From Candidatus Cryptobacteroides faecihippi (GTDB lineage: Bacteria; Bacteroidota; Bacteroidia; Bacteroidales; UBA932): a stretch of 9,086 nt of DNA. The stretch is from NCBI GenBank assembly GCA_018066065.1, contig JAGHSC010000075.1, positions 1 to 9,086 of the forward strand. The letters are read 5' to 3'. This document shows, piece by piece, positions 1 through 8,300 of the stretch (position 1 is its first letter; every line of letters starts with the position of its first letter). The notes beneath the pieces were generated by a model. That model was not told the DNA's origin. It saw only the letters and a list, made by a program, of their open reading frames with translations, and did no database searches. The position numbers and the translations under genes are program-made.

Positions 1-309
1 GTCCTTCGGCTTGCCGAATGCCGGCTGATGGTCGGTGATGGCGATTGCGTCCAGACCTTCGACAAAGGCTTCGGTGACTCGCATGCTCGGGGCAACAAGG
101 CCGTCGCTGTTGATTGTGTGCATGTGAAAGTCAACCTTGAGCGTTGTGTAGCCGTCAATGTCCGGAATGTCTATCTTCCTGGGATTCATGGCACATGGGT
201 AGCCATAGCCCTTATGCTTGATGTATTGCACGTTCCATTCGGATGGCTGTGCGGATGCGGCCAGCCCTATGCAGAGTGTGGCTGAAGTGACTAGAAGTCT
301 GATGTTCAT
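1..309 (-). CDS. Secreted PHP-domain phosphoesterase, N-terminal part (cut by window edge)
   Basis: This reading frame starts with ATG at 309-307 and stays open for 103 codons to the window edge, so only the N-terminus is visible. Residues 1-20 form a signal peptide (MNIRLLVTSATLCIGLAASA, probable cleavage before Gln21), so the product is exported, probably to the periplasm. From about residue 57 it has the start of a PHP (polymerase and histidinol phosphatase) domain: DFHMHT with the HxH metal pair His62/His64, then SDG at 68-70, then GLDAIAITDH at 85-94 with the metal-ligand motif ending in His94. PHP enzymes are metal-dependent phosphoesterases. The IPDIDGY lead-in followed by the HxH motif resembles exported Bacteroidales PHP proteins annotated as Sb-PDE-family phosphodiesterases; that family label is from memory. 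The substrate is unknown. It has its own promoter and lies behind the terminator of the upstream operon, so it is probably a separate transcription unit. Confidence 0.85.
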   Translation of the reverse strand, partial: MNIRLLVTSATLCIGLAASAQPSEWNVQYIKHKGYGYPCAMNPRKIDIPDIDGYTTLKVDFHMHTINSDGLVAPSMRVTEAFVEGLDAIAITDHQPAFGKPKD

Positions 310-329
310 GGTTATTGGTTTCTTGATTC

Positions 330-361
330 CAAAAATAGCCTTTTCCACGTTCATTTGCAAA
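330..361 (-). promoter_or_regulatory. Bacteroidota-type promoter of the PHP gene
   Basis: Read on the minus strand, TTTG (361-358) is followed after exactly 20 bases by TATTTTTG (337-330). These match the Bacteroides sigma-ABfr consensus: TTTG at about -33 and TAnnTTTG at about -7, normally 19-21 bases apart. Transcription would start near 323, leaving a leader of about 15 bases before the ATG at 309, with no Shine-Dalgarno sequence. Confidence 0.7.
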
Positions 362-363
362 GT

Positions 364-398
364 AAAACAAAAAAGGGGATGAACTTGTCATCCCCTTT
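364..398 (-). terminator. Rho-independent terminator of the SusCD-protease operon
   Basis: A perfect 11-bp stem (372-382 pairing with 388-398, arms AAAGGGGATGA and its complement) encloses a 5-base loop. On the minus strand it is followed at once by a T-tract (TTTTTT G TTTT, 374-364). It lies 23 bases past the metalloprotease stop codon and ends the operon. The plus strand has only a short T run after the stem, so termination is mainly for minus-strand transcripts. Confidence 0.88.
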
Positions 399-421
399 AT
401 CTGTTGCCTTTGAAGTGAATG

Positions 422-2989
422 CTAAAGCTGCTTCATGGCCTGCTTGATCTCGAAGGCGAGGTAAGAGTAGTGTGACTTCATCTCACCCTTTGAAGACTTG
501 CTGCGTGACTCCATGAGCTTCTGCATGTCGTCAAGGAGCTCGAAGTAGATACCCTTTCCAGTAATCTTGATGTCGGACTCCTTCTTGGCTGCTGCGAGCT
601 CATGCTCATGGTTGTGCTCGTACTCTGAGAGGCCGTAGAATGAGCATGGGAGCTGATCCTCGACGAACATTGTCTCAAGATCGGCGATGGCCATCTTCTT
701 TGCAGAGCCGTCAAGCATGTCGAGCATCTCGAGGACGCTGTAGAGGAATGAGTACTCCATCACCATGTCTGAGCGGTCAAGCTTCTTCTTCGCCATCGAC
801 TTTGCGAACACGAGGTCATAAACGTCGTGGAGGTACTCGTACTGTGTGTATGGCTCATCTGCCATCTTTGCAGTGTATGTAACCTTCGACGCTACAGAGA
901 GGAGCTGCTTTACGTAAGCACCCTGGTAGTCGTAGACCTGGTCGTTGCCAGGTGAGAACTGACCGATGACCTTAGGGTCGAGCATCCAGTCAGAGAGGCC
1001 ACGGACATTGTTGAAGACGAAGTTGAGTGCTTCCTTCTGCTTGGCCTTGTCCACAGGGATGTAGCCCTTCTTGCCGTCGCCATGGACTGCATTCTGGATG
1101 AAGTTTCCTCCGATGTACTTGGAAACATGTCCCATGTACCTGTTGAACTGCTTGAGGATCTCGACATACATCTCGTTGGTGTACCTGTAGTCGGTTCCTT
1201 CCTTTGCGGTCCAGTCCACGAGGTTCTCGGCGATGACCTTAAGGTTCCTGATACCGTATTCGCTGGCCTTTACTGCGTCGTCACCGAGAGACTCGGTCTG
1301 TGAGGCAGGGTCGATGCTGGTGAGGAACTCCTGCTCGCCATACTGGTAGATTGGGTCGTCGTCCTTCTCGAGCAGCCACTTGTTGAGGGTAGGAAGCTCA
1401 TCCTCAGGTGTAACTGCACCTTCGATAGGCTTGTAGCCCCATGCGATGGCGAACTTGTCGTAGAGACCGAGGCGTGGTGGAAGGAGCCACTCTACACCGT
1501 CGCCAGGCTGTGCGACATAGTTGTAGCGGGCGTAGTCCATGATCGATGCTGTGGTACCGTATTCTGCAGTGAACTTAGGGTCACGGAGTGACTCGACAGG
1601 GTAGGCGTATGAACCCCTCATGTTGTGCATGAGGCCGAGTGTGTGACCTACCTCATGAACGATAAGGTATCTGAGGAATGGTCCCATTGTCTCAACGTCG
1701 AACACTTCCTTCCTGGTTGCAGGCTCGACGGCGGAAAGCTGGATGAATGCCCAGTTGTGGAGGAGCTTCAGCACGTCGTGGTAGAAGTAGACCGATCCCT
1801 GGAGGATCTCACCTGTGCGAGGGTCTGTCCATGATGGTCCCATGGCGTTCTCTACCCTTGTTGCAGAGTAGCGGATGCGTGAGTACCAGATGTCATCCGG
1901 ATCGATATCAGGGTCGTCGGTAGGGAAGTCCTTGGCGATGATGGCATTCTTGAATCCGATTGCCTCGAATGCCATCTGCCAGTCCTCGATACCCTCCTTG
2001 AGGTACTTTCTCCACTTCTCAGGGAAGGCACTGTCAAGATAGTACACGATAGGCTTCTCCGGCTCCACGAGTTCTCCTCTGAAGTACTTCTCCCTGTCCT
2101 CCGGCTTTGGCTGGATTCTCCATCTGGTGATGTACTTCTCAATGACGCTCCTGTCCTTGTTCTCGGAGTACCTGAGCCTTGAATCGTTGAAGTATCCGAG
2201 TCGGATATCCGAGAATCGAGGCATCATAGGCTCCTCAGGAAGTGCGATCATCGAGAGGGTCATGATGGCTGTGAAAGGCTCTCCGCTGACTGAGTATGAC
2301 ATCCTGCTCTTTACGAGGATGTTCTCAGGGAATGCCTTGAAGCTCAGGACTGAGGAGAGGTCTGATTTGAAACTTCCAGACTTCTTCCTGCTGCCGAAGA
2401 TGGCATCAAGAGGGGATGCCGGGATAAATGGCGAGAGGTATTTCTCGTCAGAGCAGAAGAACTTGGTGGCATCGATCACCACTGAAGACGAGTCAACGCT
2501 GTTGGCCTTGATAGGGAAGGCCTTCATCACTGGCTTGATGTAGTTGATTGCAACACCTGAGCTGATGGACTCGGTGGAATCGCAGATTGCCGTTCTGTCG
2601 GCAAGGAGGAGGTAAACGTTGTCGTCATCATGTGACCACTCTACCATGAGAGGGTCTGCGGGCATCTGGCCGGCGATCACGTCGGAGTTGTCGCTGATCT
2701 CTGAAACCTTTGAGGAAAGAAGCATAGGCTTGCCCATCTGCTCGAGAGGAATCTCGAGATAGTAGGTGGACTTGACCTTGTGGATCGACATTAGTCCCTT
2801 TGCGGTCTCAGCATCCTTTGTGATGATGTCTGAATACTTCTTCCTGCCTGCCGGCGCAGAAGTGCTGTCCTTCTTTTCGTCCTTTCCTGCAGCAGCCTTC
2901 TTGGCCAGCTCTGCAAGAGGAGACTGAGCGGACAGTGAGAACACGCTTACAATGCATGCAAGCGATAGTGATAGAATACTTTTATTCAT
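422..2989 (-). CDS. Secreted zinc-dependent metalloprotease (DUF5118-DUF5117-Met-zincin)
   Basis: This 855-residue protein starts with a signal peptide (MNKSILSLSLACIVSVFSLSA, cleavage before Gln22) and a Lys/Ala-rich linker to about residue 50. A DUF5118-like segment follows (about 48-97), then a DUF5117-like region (about 105-295), then the catalytic Met-zincin (DUF4953) domain from about 390. The zinc site HEVGHTLGLMHN gives His445, His449 and His455 as ligands and Glu446 as the catalytic base; the Met-turn is Met484 in SIMDY. All key residues are present and the length fits the family, so it should be active. Domain boundaries are estimates. An in-frame ATG at 3046 would add 19 residues but lies inside the preceding gene; the ATG at 2989 directly precedes a proper signal peptide and leaves 13 bases after the upstream stop. 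It is the last gene of the operon and ends in TAG just before the terminator. The likely role is cleavage of proteins or peptides handled by the SusCD importer; the substrate is unknown. Confidence 0.92.
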   Translation of the reverse strand: MNKSILSLSLACIVSVFSLSAQSPLAELAKKAAAGKDEKKDSTSAPAGRKKYSDIITKDAETAKGLMSIHKVKSTYYLEIPLEQMGKPMLLSSKVSEISDNSDVIAGQMPADPLMVEWSHDDDNVYLLLADRTAICDSTESISSGVAINYIKPVMKAFPIKANSVDSSSVVIDATKFFCSDEKYLSPFIPASPLDAIFGSRKKSGSFKSDLSSVLSFKAFPENILVKSRMSYSVSGEPFTAIMTLSMIALPEEPMMPRFSDIRLGYFNDSRLRYSENKDRSVIEKYITRWRIQPKPEDREKYFRGELVEPEKPIVYYLDSAFPEKWRKYLKEGIEDWQMAFEAIGFKNAIIAKDFPTDDPDIDPDDIWYSRIRYSATRVENAMGPSWTDPRTGEILQGSVYFYHDVLKLLHNWAFIQLSAVEPATRKEVFDVETMGPFLRYLIVHEVGHTLGLMHNMRGSYAYPVESLRDPKFTAEYGTTASIMDYARYNYVAQPGDGVEWLLPPRLGLYDKFAIAWGYKPIEGAVTPEDELPTLNKWLLEKDDDPIYQYGEQEFLTSIDPASQTESLGDDAVKASEYGIRNLKVIAENLVDWTAKEGTDYRYTNEMYVEILKQFNRYMGHVSKYIGGNFIQNAVHGDGKKGYIPVDKAKQKEALNFVFNNVRGLSDWMLDPKVIGQFSPGNDQVYDYQGAYVKQLLSVASKVTYTAKMADEPYTQYEYLHDVYDLVFAKSMAKKKLDRSDMVMEYSFLYSVLEMLDMLDGSAKKMAIADLETMFVEDQLPCSFYGLSEYEHNHEHELAAAKKESDIKITGKGIYFELLDDMQKLMESRSKSSKGEMKSHYSYLAFEIKQAMKQL

Positions 2990-3002
2990 GTCTATGATGA
3001 AA

Positions 3003-3860
3003 TTACTTTGCGTTTCCGATTGCCTGGAGATCGACTCCACATGCATTCTTCACTGCTTCGAGAAGGATGTTGTACTTCATGTACAGGATAGGGAATCCGT
3101 TCATGAGAGCTTCCATCTCGGCCTTGGTGTGCGTGGTGGTCATCTCGACGAAGTCAGCCACGTCCTTGGCACGTGAAGGAGCCATGTGGGCGTACACGAT
3201 GTTCGTCTCGTCGTATCTCCAGAAGCCGACTGAATTGATGTAGCCGGCTACGTCCTTGTTGGTGTCCCTCTCATAGGATGCCTCATAGAAGTCGGCACAA
3301 GGAGAGAAGAATCCTTCAGGGATCTCGATGAGTCCGTTCATGTAGATGAAGTATCCCCAGAGCATTGCGTTGACCTTTCCCTTGTAGTTGAGGGCAGCCT
3401 CGGCTGACATCGGGAGAGTCTCCTTGCGGAGCTCCGAAGCAACGATGTAGCTTCTACCGTAGCCAGCAGTCACGTTTGATGCGAATGAAGTGTTGAGAGT
3501 GTCTGCAACGAAGACCTTCATCGGGAAGTACTGCTTCTTGAAGCTATCGCTGTACAGGTCGAAGAGGGACTTCTTGACAGCGTATACCGCATCCGGGAGG
3601 ACGTCTGCCTTTACCTTGGAGAGCACATTCTTGGAGAGTGCGCTGACGTTCCACACATAATCCTTGGAGGTGTAGTCTGTGAGAATGAACACACCGGTTT
3701 TCTGCCATGTGTCATAGATGAAGTGGGTTGTGCTGTCTGCACCGTCGGTGACGGTGTATTCAGGCTTGCCCAGCTCGGATGTGATCGGATCCTCCTTGTA
3801 GCATGCGACGGCAGCAAGACAGAGCGCAGCCGCAGCAATATATCTTGATATTCTTTTCAT
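3003..3860 (-). CDS. Surface lipoprotein resembling Mx1-type zinc peptidase but lacking HExxH
   Basis: This 285-residue protein has a lipoprotein signal (MKRISRYIAAAALCLAAVAC, lipidated Cys20). The residues after the cysteine, Y-K-E-D, fit the K-(D/E)2 lipoprotein export signal described in Bacteroidota, so surface exposure is likely. The body resembles SusCD-linked lipoproteins called putative zinc-binding metallopeptidases (Peptidase_Mx1, PF15890): an early aromatic YDTWQKTGV segment, a LPDAVYAVKKSLFDLYSDSFKKQYFP stretch in two helices (about 88-113), and a C-terminal DFVEMTT...ALMNGFPILYMKYNILLEAVKNACGVDLQAI region (about 236-281). Where those relatives carry HExxH, this protein reads LWGYFIYMNG (about 167-176). 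The whole protein has only His46, His225 and His244, so there is no HExxH. The family assignment is by eye and tentative; without it this is a hypothetical lipoprotein. It starts 24 bases after the SusD frame ends and stops 13 bases before the metalloprotease, so it is operonic. It may be a substrate-binding accessory protein. Confidence 0.8.
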   Translation of the reverse strand: MKRISRYIAAAALCLAAVACYKEDPITSELGKPEYTVTDGADSTTHFIYDTWQKTGVFILTDYTSKDYVWNVSALSKNVLSKVKADVLPDAVYAVKKSLFDLYSDSFKKQYFPMKVFVADTLNTSFASNVTAGYGRSYIVASELRKETLPMSAEAALNYKGKVNAMLWGYFIYMNGLIEIPEGFFSPCADFYEASYERDTNKDVAGYINSVGFWRYDETNIVYAHMAPSRAKDVADFVEMTTTHTKAEMEALMNGFPILYMKYNILLEAVKNACGVDLQAIGNAK

Positions 3861-3884
3861 AAAATATAGTCAGTTTACCGATTC

Positions 3885-5375
3885 TTACTCAATAGGAGCT
3901 CTTTCAGGTCTCTTGATGTCTTCAAGTTCTGTGTCTCTCTCGAGAACTCGCTTGGGAACAGGCAGGGTGTATGCCGGGTCGTTCTGCTCGAGCCTGTATG
4001 TGAAGAAGACGCTGGTGTTGGTGAGGTCAGGAGTATAAGTGTGCTCGATCGATGGACGGTCCCACCTTCTGAGGTCGAACCACCTGAGCTGCTCGAAGCA
4101 CATCTCGCGCCTTCTCTCTGAACGTACCATCTGGATGATCTCCTCCTGGGAGCTTGAGGTGAGTTTTCCTCCTTCTGCTGCGTAGGCTGCTGGGGTGAGA
4201 CGGTTGCTCCTGAGGTAGTTCACATCCTCGAGAGCCTTTGTGTACTGGGATGTGTGAGAGTAAGCCTAAGCCCTAATGAGGTAAGCCTCTGCAGTCCTGA
4301 ATGCGCGTCCATGCTCGCCTGTAGATGTGTCGGAGAACTTGTATGGACAGTATCTCTTGCCGCCTCCGAAGAGGGTGCTGCCGAGGTACCTGATGTATGC
4401 TGCATTTGTTGGACCGCACCTGAGGTCTCCGCTGGTGTACTCTGCACGCAGCGACGGAGAAGCAGGGTATGCTCCCTTTGCACCTGAAGCGAAGTAGTTG
4501 ACATAGTAGTAACCGAATGAGAAGAGGATCTCAGGGTTCCTTGAGCAGAGGAAGTAGAGTTCTGCTTCATCACCGCCACCGTTGATCTTCTCGTTGAGGT
4601 CCCAGAGGTTTGCCTTTACTGCGAGGAGGTTGTCAACGTGCTCGATTGCCTTCTCCCAGTTCTGCATGTAGAGGTAGACACGTGCGATGAAGAGGTTTGC
4701 GGCGTTCTCGTTCCACCTGAATGTGCTCTTCTGTCCGCCTCCGGCGGTGAACAGCTTGAGAGCCTCGTTGGTATCGTCAAGGATCTGCTCGTAGACCTCA
4801 GCTACCGAAGACCTCTTGAAACTCTTCCTTTCTGCGCCGAGGAGGTTGTTGATCGGAACACCGAGAGCCTTGTCTGCGGTTGCAGGGTCGTAAGGTTCAC
4901 CGTAGAGGTTGACGAGCATGTAGTAGGCGTATGCCCTTACCATGTGTGCCTCAGCCTTGACGATTGCCTTTTCAGAGTCTGAGCCGATAAGGTTGTCGAC
5001 ATCGTAGAGGACCATGTTGGCGATGAGGATGTGGTGGTAGTACTCAGCCCATGCACCATCATCGTTGAGAACTCCAGAGACCTGAAGCTCAGGAGACTGC
5101 TGCCATGTGAAGTAGCCATTGCCGGCGTTCCTGGTGTCGGCGCCGAAGCTTGCCTTCTTTGCGAACTCGGTGCAGTCGTCAGTCATGATGTCCAGGTAGG
5201 TGTGTACCGCCTGGTTGTTGAACTTGTTGTAGATCTCGCCGTTGATCAGCTCGCTGTAGTCGCTGACGTTGTTCGGCTTGATCTCATCCTGGGATGACTC
5301 CGTGAGGAAGTCCGAGCAGGATGTCATTGCGGCAGACAGGCTGATTGCTGCTATGAGAAGTGATATCTTTTTCAT
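3885..5375 (-). pseudogene. SusD/RagB-type nutrient-binding lipoprotein with in-frame amber codon
   Basis: SusD proteins are surface lipoproteins that cap the paired SusC transporter and bind its substrate. The chosen ATG at 5375 gives a lipoprotein signal (MKKISLLIAAISLSAAMTSC, lipidated Cys20); a TTG four codons earlier touches the SusC stop and is less likely. Typical SusD helical-repeat segments follow: AEAHMVRAYAYYMLVNLYGEPYDP, the NLFIARVYLYMQNWEKAIEHVDNLL TPR-like pair, then AFRTAEAYLIRA. There the frame meets TAG (4266-4268, codon 370). Reading continues in the same frame for 126 further residues that are clearly SusD: AYSHTSQYTKALEDVNYL, SERRREMCFEQLRWFDLRRWDR and LPVPKRVLERDTELE, ending at TAA (3885). 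The full 496-codon length is normal. The translated product would be 369 residues and lack the conserved C-terminal part. One base change (GAG to TAG) explains it; no frameshift is involved. The transporter gene is immediately upstream (12 bases) and a lipoprotein gene 24 bases downstream. Confidence 0.87.
4266..4268 (-). other. Premature amber codon (TAG) in the SusD-type gene
   Basis: The minus-strand codons around it read CTC ATT AGG GCT TAG GCT TAC, giving LIRA-stop-AY. SusD proteins conserve LIRAEAY here, so GAG (Glu) is the expected codon. The bases 5' and 3' remain in one frame. The sequence GAG GCT TAC occurs intact 18 bases earlier (AEAY), so a single G-to-T change is the simplest origin. 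Confidence 0.85.
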
Positions 5376-5387
5376 TGTCTCGATCAA

Positions 5388-8300
5388 TTAAAATGTGATG
5401 TCCAGGCCGATTGTCATTGATGAAGTAGGAGGGGTCACGACGGCAGCGTTGCCGAAGCCGACCTGCTCTGGATCCTGACCGTTGAGCTTCTTTGATGAGA
5501 GGAGGAAGAGGTTGTTGCCCTCGATCCTGACATTTGCGCTCTGCATGCGGAGAGACCTGCAGATGTTCTCAGGAAGTGCGTATCTGATGTAGGCTGTCCT
5601 GAGGCGGAGGAAATCTCCCGATACGACCCTGAGGTCACTCTGGTTGTACATCTGCCACATGTTGTCGGCGATGATGATCGTCCTGCCCGAGAACAGACCT
5701 GACATGCTCAGGTTGTCTGTAGAGAGGGCAGGGATGACGCAGTGTGCCTCGTCACCAGGCTGGCGCCACCTGTTTACGAACTCTGCAGACATGTTCTGCT
5801 GAGGGTTAGGCAGGTACTGGCCTGAGTTGCTGTAGAGGTTGTTGAGACGAAGCTTTGAGCCGAGGCTGTAGGCAAAGAAGAGACCGAGAGTGAATCTCTT
5901 GTAAGAGAAGTTTGAGCTGAAACCGCCCTGCATGTCAGGGATACGGTTTCCTGAGAGCTCGAATGCCTTCTTGAACATCTCTTCCTTGGTCATTCCGTCC
6001 TCTTCCTCGATGTCGCTGAAGGTAGGGAGACCCTTTGCATCAAGTCCATTGAACTTGTAGGAGAAGAATGAGTTGATAGGGTAACCCTTGAGGATGGCAG
6101 AACCGTTGATGTACTGAGCGTAGGTGTAGTCAGTCTCCATTCCGCCGCGGGTGACGATGTTGATGTTCCTTGCGGAGTTGAGGGAGAGTGACCATCTGAA
6201 ATCCTTGGTCTTGACAGGCACAGCGTTGAGGATGAACTCATAACCCCTGTTGGTGATGTCGCCCATGTTGAGGCTCATGTGTGATGCGCCGGTGGTAGGG
6301 GACACGTCGACGGAGACGATCTGGTCTGTACCCTTCTTGTAGTAGTACTCGACTGTACCTGAAAGTCTGTTCTCAAGCAGGGCGAAGTCGAGGGCGATGT
6401 TGTAGGACTGTGTCTTCTCCCACTTGAGGAATGGGTTTGGAAGCTTTGACAGTGTGGACATGTAGTCGCCGGAAAGCTCGTCGATTGAACCCATCTTGAT
6501 GATCATGCTAGGTGTCTGGTCGTCGGAAACGTTACCCTGGATACCGTATGATCCCTTGATGGAGAGCTCGTTGAGCCACATGACGTTCTTGAAGAAGTTC
6601 TCGTTCATGATGTTCCACCTTCCTGACACTGACCAGATAGGGAGGAACCTTGTGCTCTTGTCCTGACCGAACTTGTTTGAACCATCAGCCCTGATGTTGG
6701 CGTTGATGATGTACCTTGACTTGTAGGCGTATGATGCCACGCCGTAGAATGAGAGGTAGTTTGAAAGCCTGTTGGTGACGACATTTGGACGTTCCCTTGT
6801 CATCTGGTTGTACATAGGCCAGAGTACAGGGTCGATCTCGACGAATGACTCACCGCGCTGCGGGAGATAGCCCCACTGGGTTGAAGCAAGACCTGTGTAC
6901 TGTGTAGAACGTGCCTCTGTACCTGCAGCGGCAGAGAAGTGATGTCCCTTGACATACTTGCTGTAGTCGACCTGTCCACGTGCGGTGTAGGAGAAGTTCC
7001 TGGTGTTGCTGCTCTTGAGCTCTCCACCGTAAGGAAGGTAGCACTGGTTGTCTCTCCAAACTTCTGCGTCAGGGAATGGGACACCGTAGTTGAGCCTGCG
7101 GAGCTTTGCTGCTGCATATGAATGGTCACTGTACCACTCCTTCTCGGCAGTGCTGGCAGTGCTCATCGCGAATGTTCCGGTTGCCCTGAGGCCGGGGAGG
7201 ATTGTCCACTCGAGATTTGAGTTGAAGTAGAGAGCGTCGGAAGAGATTGTCCTTCCTGAGTTGTCGATCTCGTTGAGAACGTTGAACTGGAGCGGCTGTG
7301 CATTGTAGCCCTGCTCAGCGTTGTAGAATGCGTATGAACCGTCCTCGTTGTATGCCGGGATCGCCCTTGAGGTGCTGTAGGCATAGGTGTAGGCAGAGAT
7401 GCTTGAGTGCTGGTACTCCTTGTCGGTGATGTTGCCCCTGACCTGGATGGTACCGACGAGGTTCCTGAGGAAGTTCACCTGAACCTTGCCCATGATGTTG
7501 TACTGCTTTACACCGGTGCCCTTGAGGGTAGCCTCGTCGTCGACGTAGGATCCTGACACGTAGTAGTTCACTGCCTTGTCTGCTCCTGAGATCGAGAGGT
7601 TGTGCTTGTGTGATATCGATGTCTTGTAGAGGAGTGAGTACCAGTCTGTGTTCATCTCCTCGATCGACTTCACTGATGTGAGGAAGTCGTCGTATGAAAG
7701 CTTCCTGTCGTAGAGGTCGTAGAGGAGTCCCTCGTAGCCTACTGCTGCAGGCTCGAAGCGGTAGTCAAGTCCCTTGCTCTCGATTTCCTTTGATACCTCG
7801 ACTCTTTCGAGTGAGTTCATGAGGTTGAGACGGTTGTAGCTTGGCCTCTCGGACACTGTGACATTTCCTGAGTAGTTGACCCTAGGAGCACCCTGGACAC
7901 CCTTCTTTGTGGTGATCACGATGACGCCGTTTGCTGCACGCACACCGTAGATTGCGGTAGCGGAAGCATCCTTGAGCACGTCGATCTTGTCAATGTCGTT
8001 AGGGTTGAGACCTGAGATTGCATTTCCGACAAGGTTTACGTTGTCAAGGTCATTGAGGACTTCTGTGGAGATTGAGACAGGGTCGTCGAGGATGACACCA
8101 TCCACAACCCAAAGAGGCTCTCTGTTGCCGGAGATGGTGGAAGTACCTCTGATTCGTACCTTGGTTGCTGCACCAGGAGTCGATGATGAGTTGAGGACTG
8201 TCATTCCCGGGATCTTGCCCTGGAGCATGTTGTCGAGCGAGAATGCATTGCCCTGAAGGACATCCTCACCTGAGATTGAGGAGATTGATGATGCGGACAT

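Noticed and set aside
28..285. 85-codon plus-strand ORF at the left edge
   Set aside because: Antisense to the PHP-domain gene, whose HxH, SDG and TDH motifs clearly mark the minus strand as coding.
2127..2543. 138-codon plus-strand ORF
   Set aside because: Antisense to the metalloprotease, no recognisable domain and no promoter; long antisense frames are expected with G/C-ending codons.
2957..2989. Lipoprotein signal in the metalloprotease (Cys12)
   Set aside because: The residues before Cys12 make a poor lipobox and the hydrophobic core continues past it; cleavage at SLSA before Gln22 fits better.
2990..3046. Longer metalloprotease start (19 extra residues)
   Set aside because: The extension overlaps the end of the preceding gene and would put the signal peptide inside the chain; the ATG at 2989 directly precedes a normal signal peptide.
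3885..4579. A frameshift or two separate genes in the SusD region
   Set aside because: The two halves are in exactly the same frame (stop at 4266-4268, later frame offset a multiple of three) and both match one SusD protein; a single nonsense codon explains it. The 119-codon frame 4220-4579 is out of frame and low-complexity.
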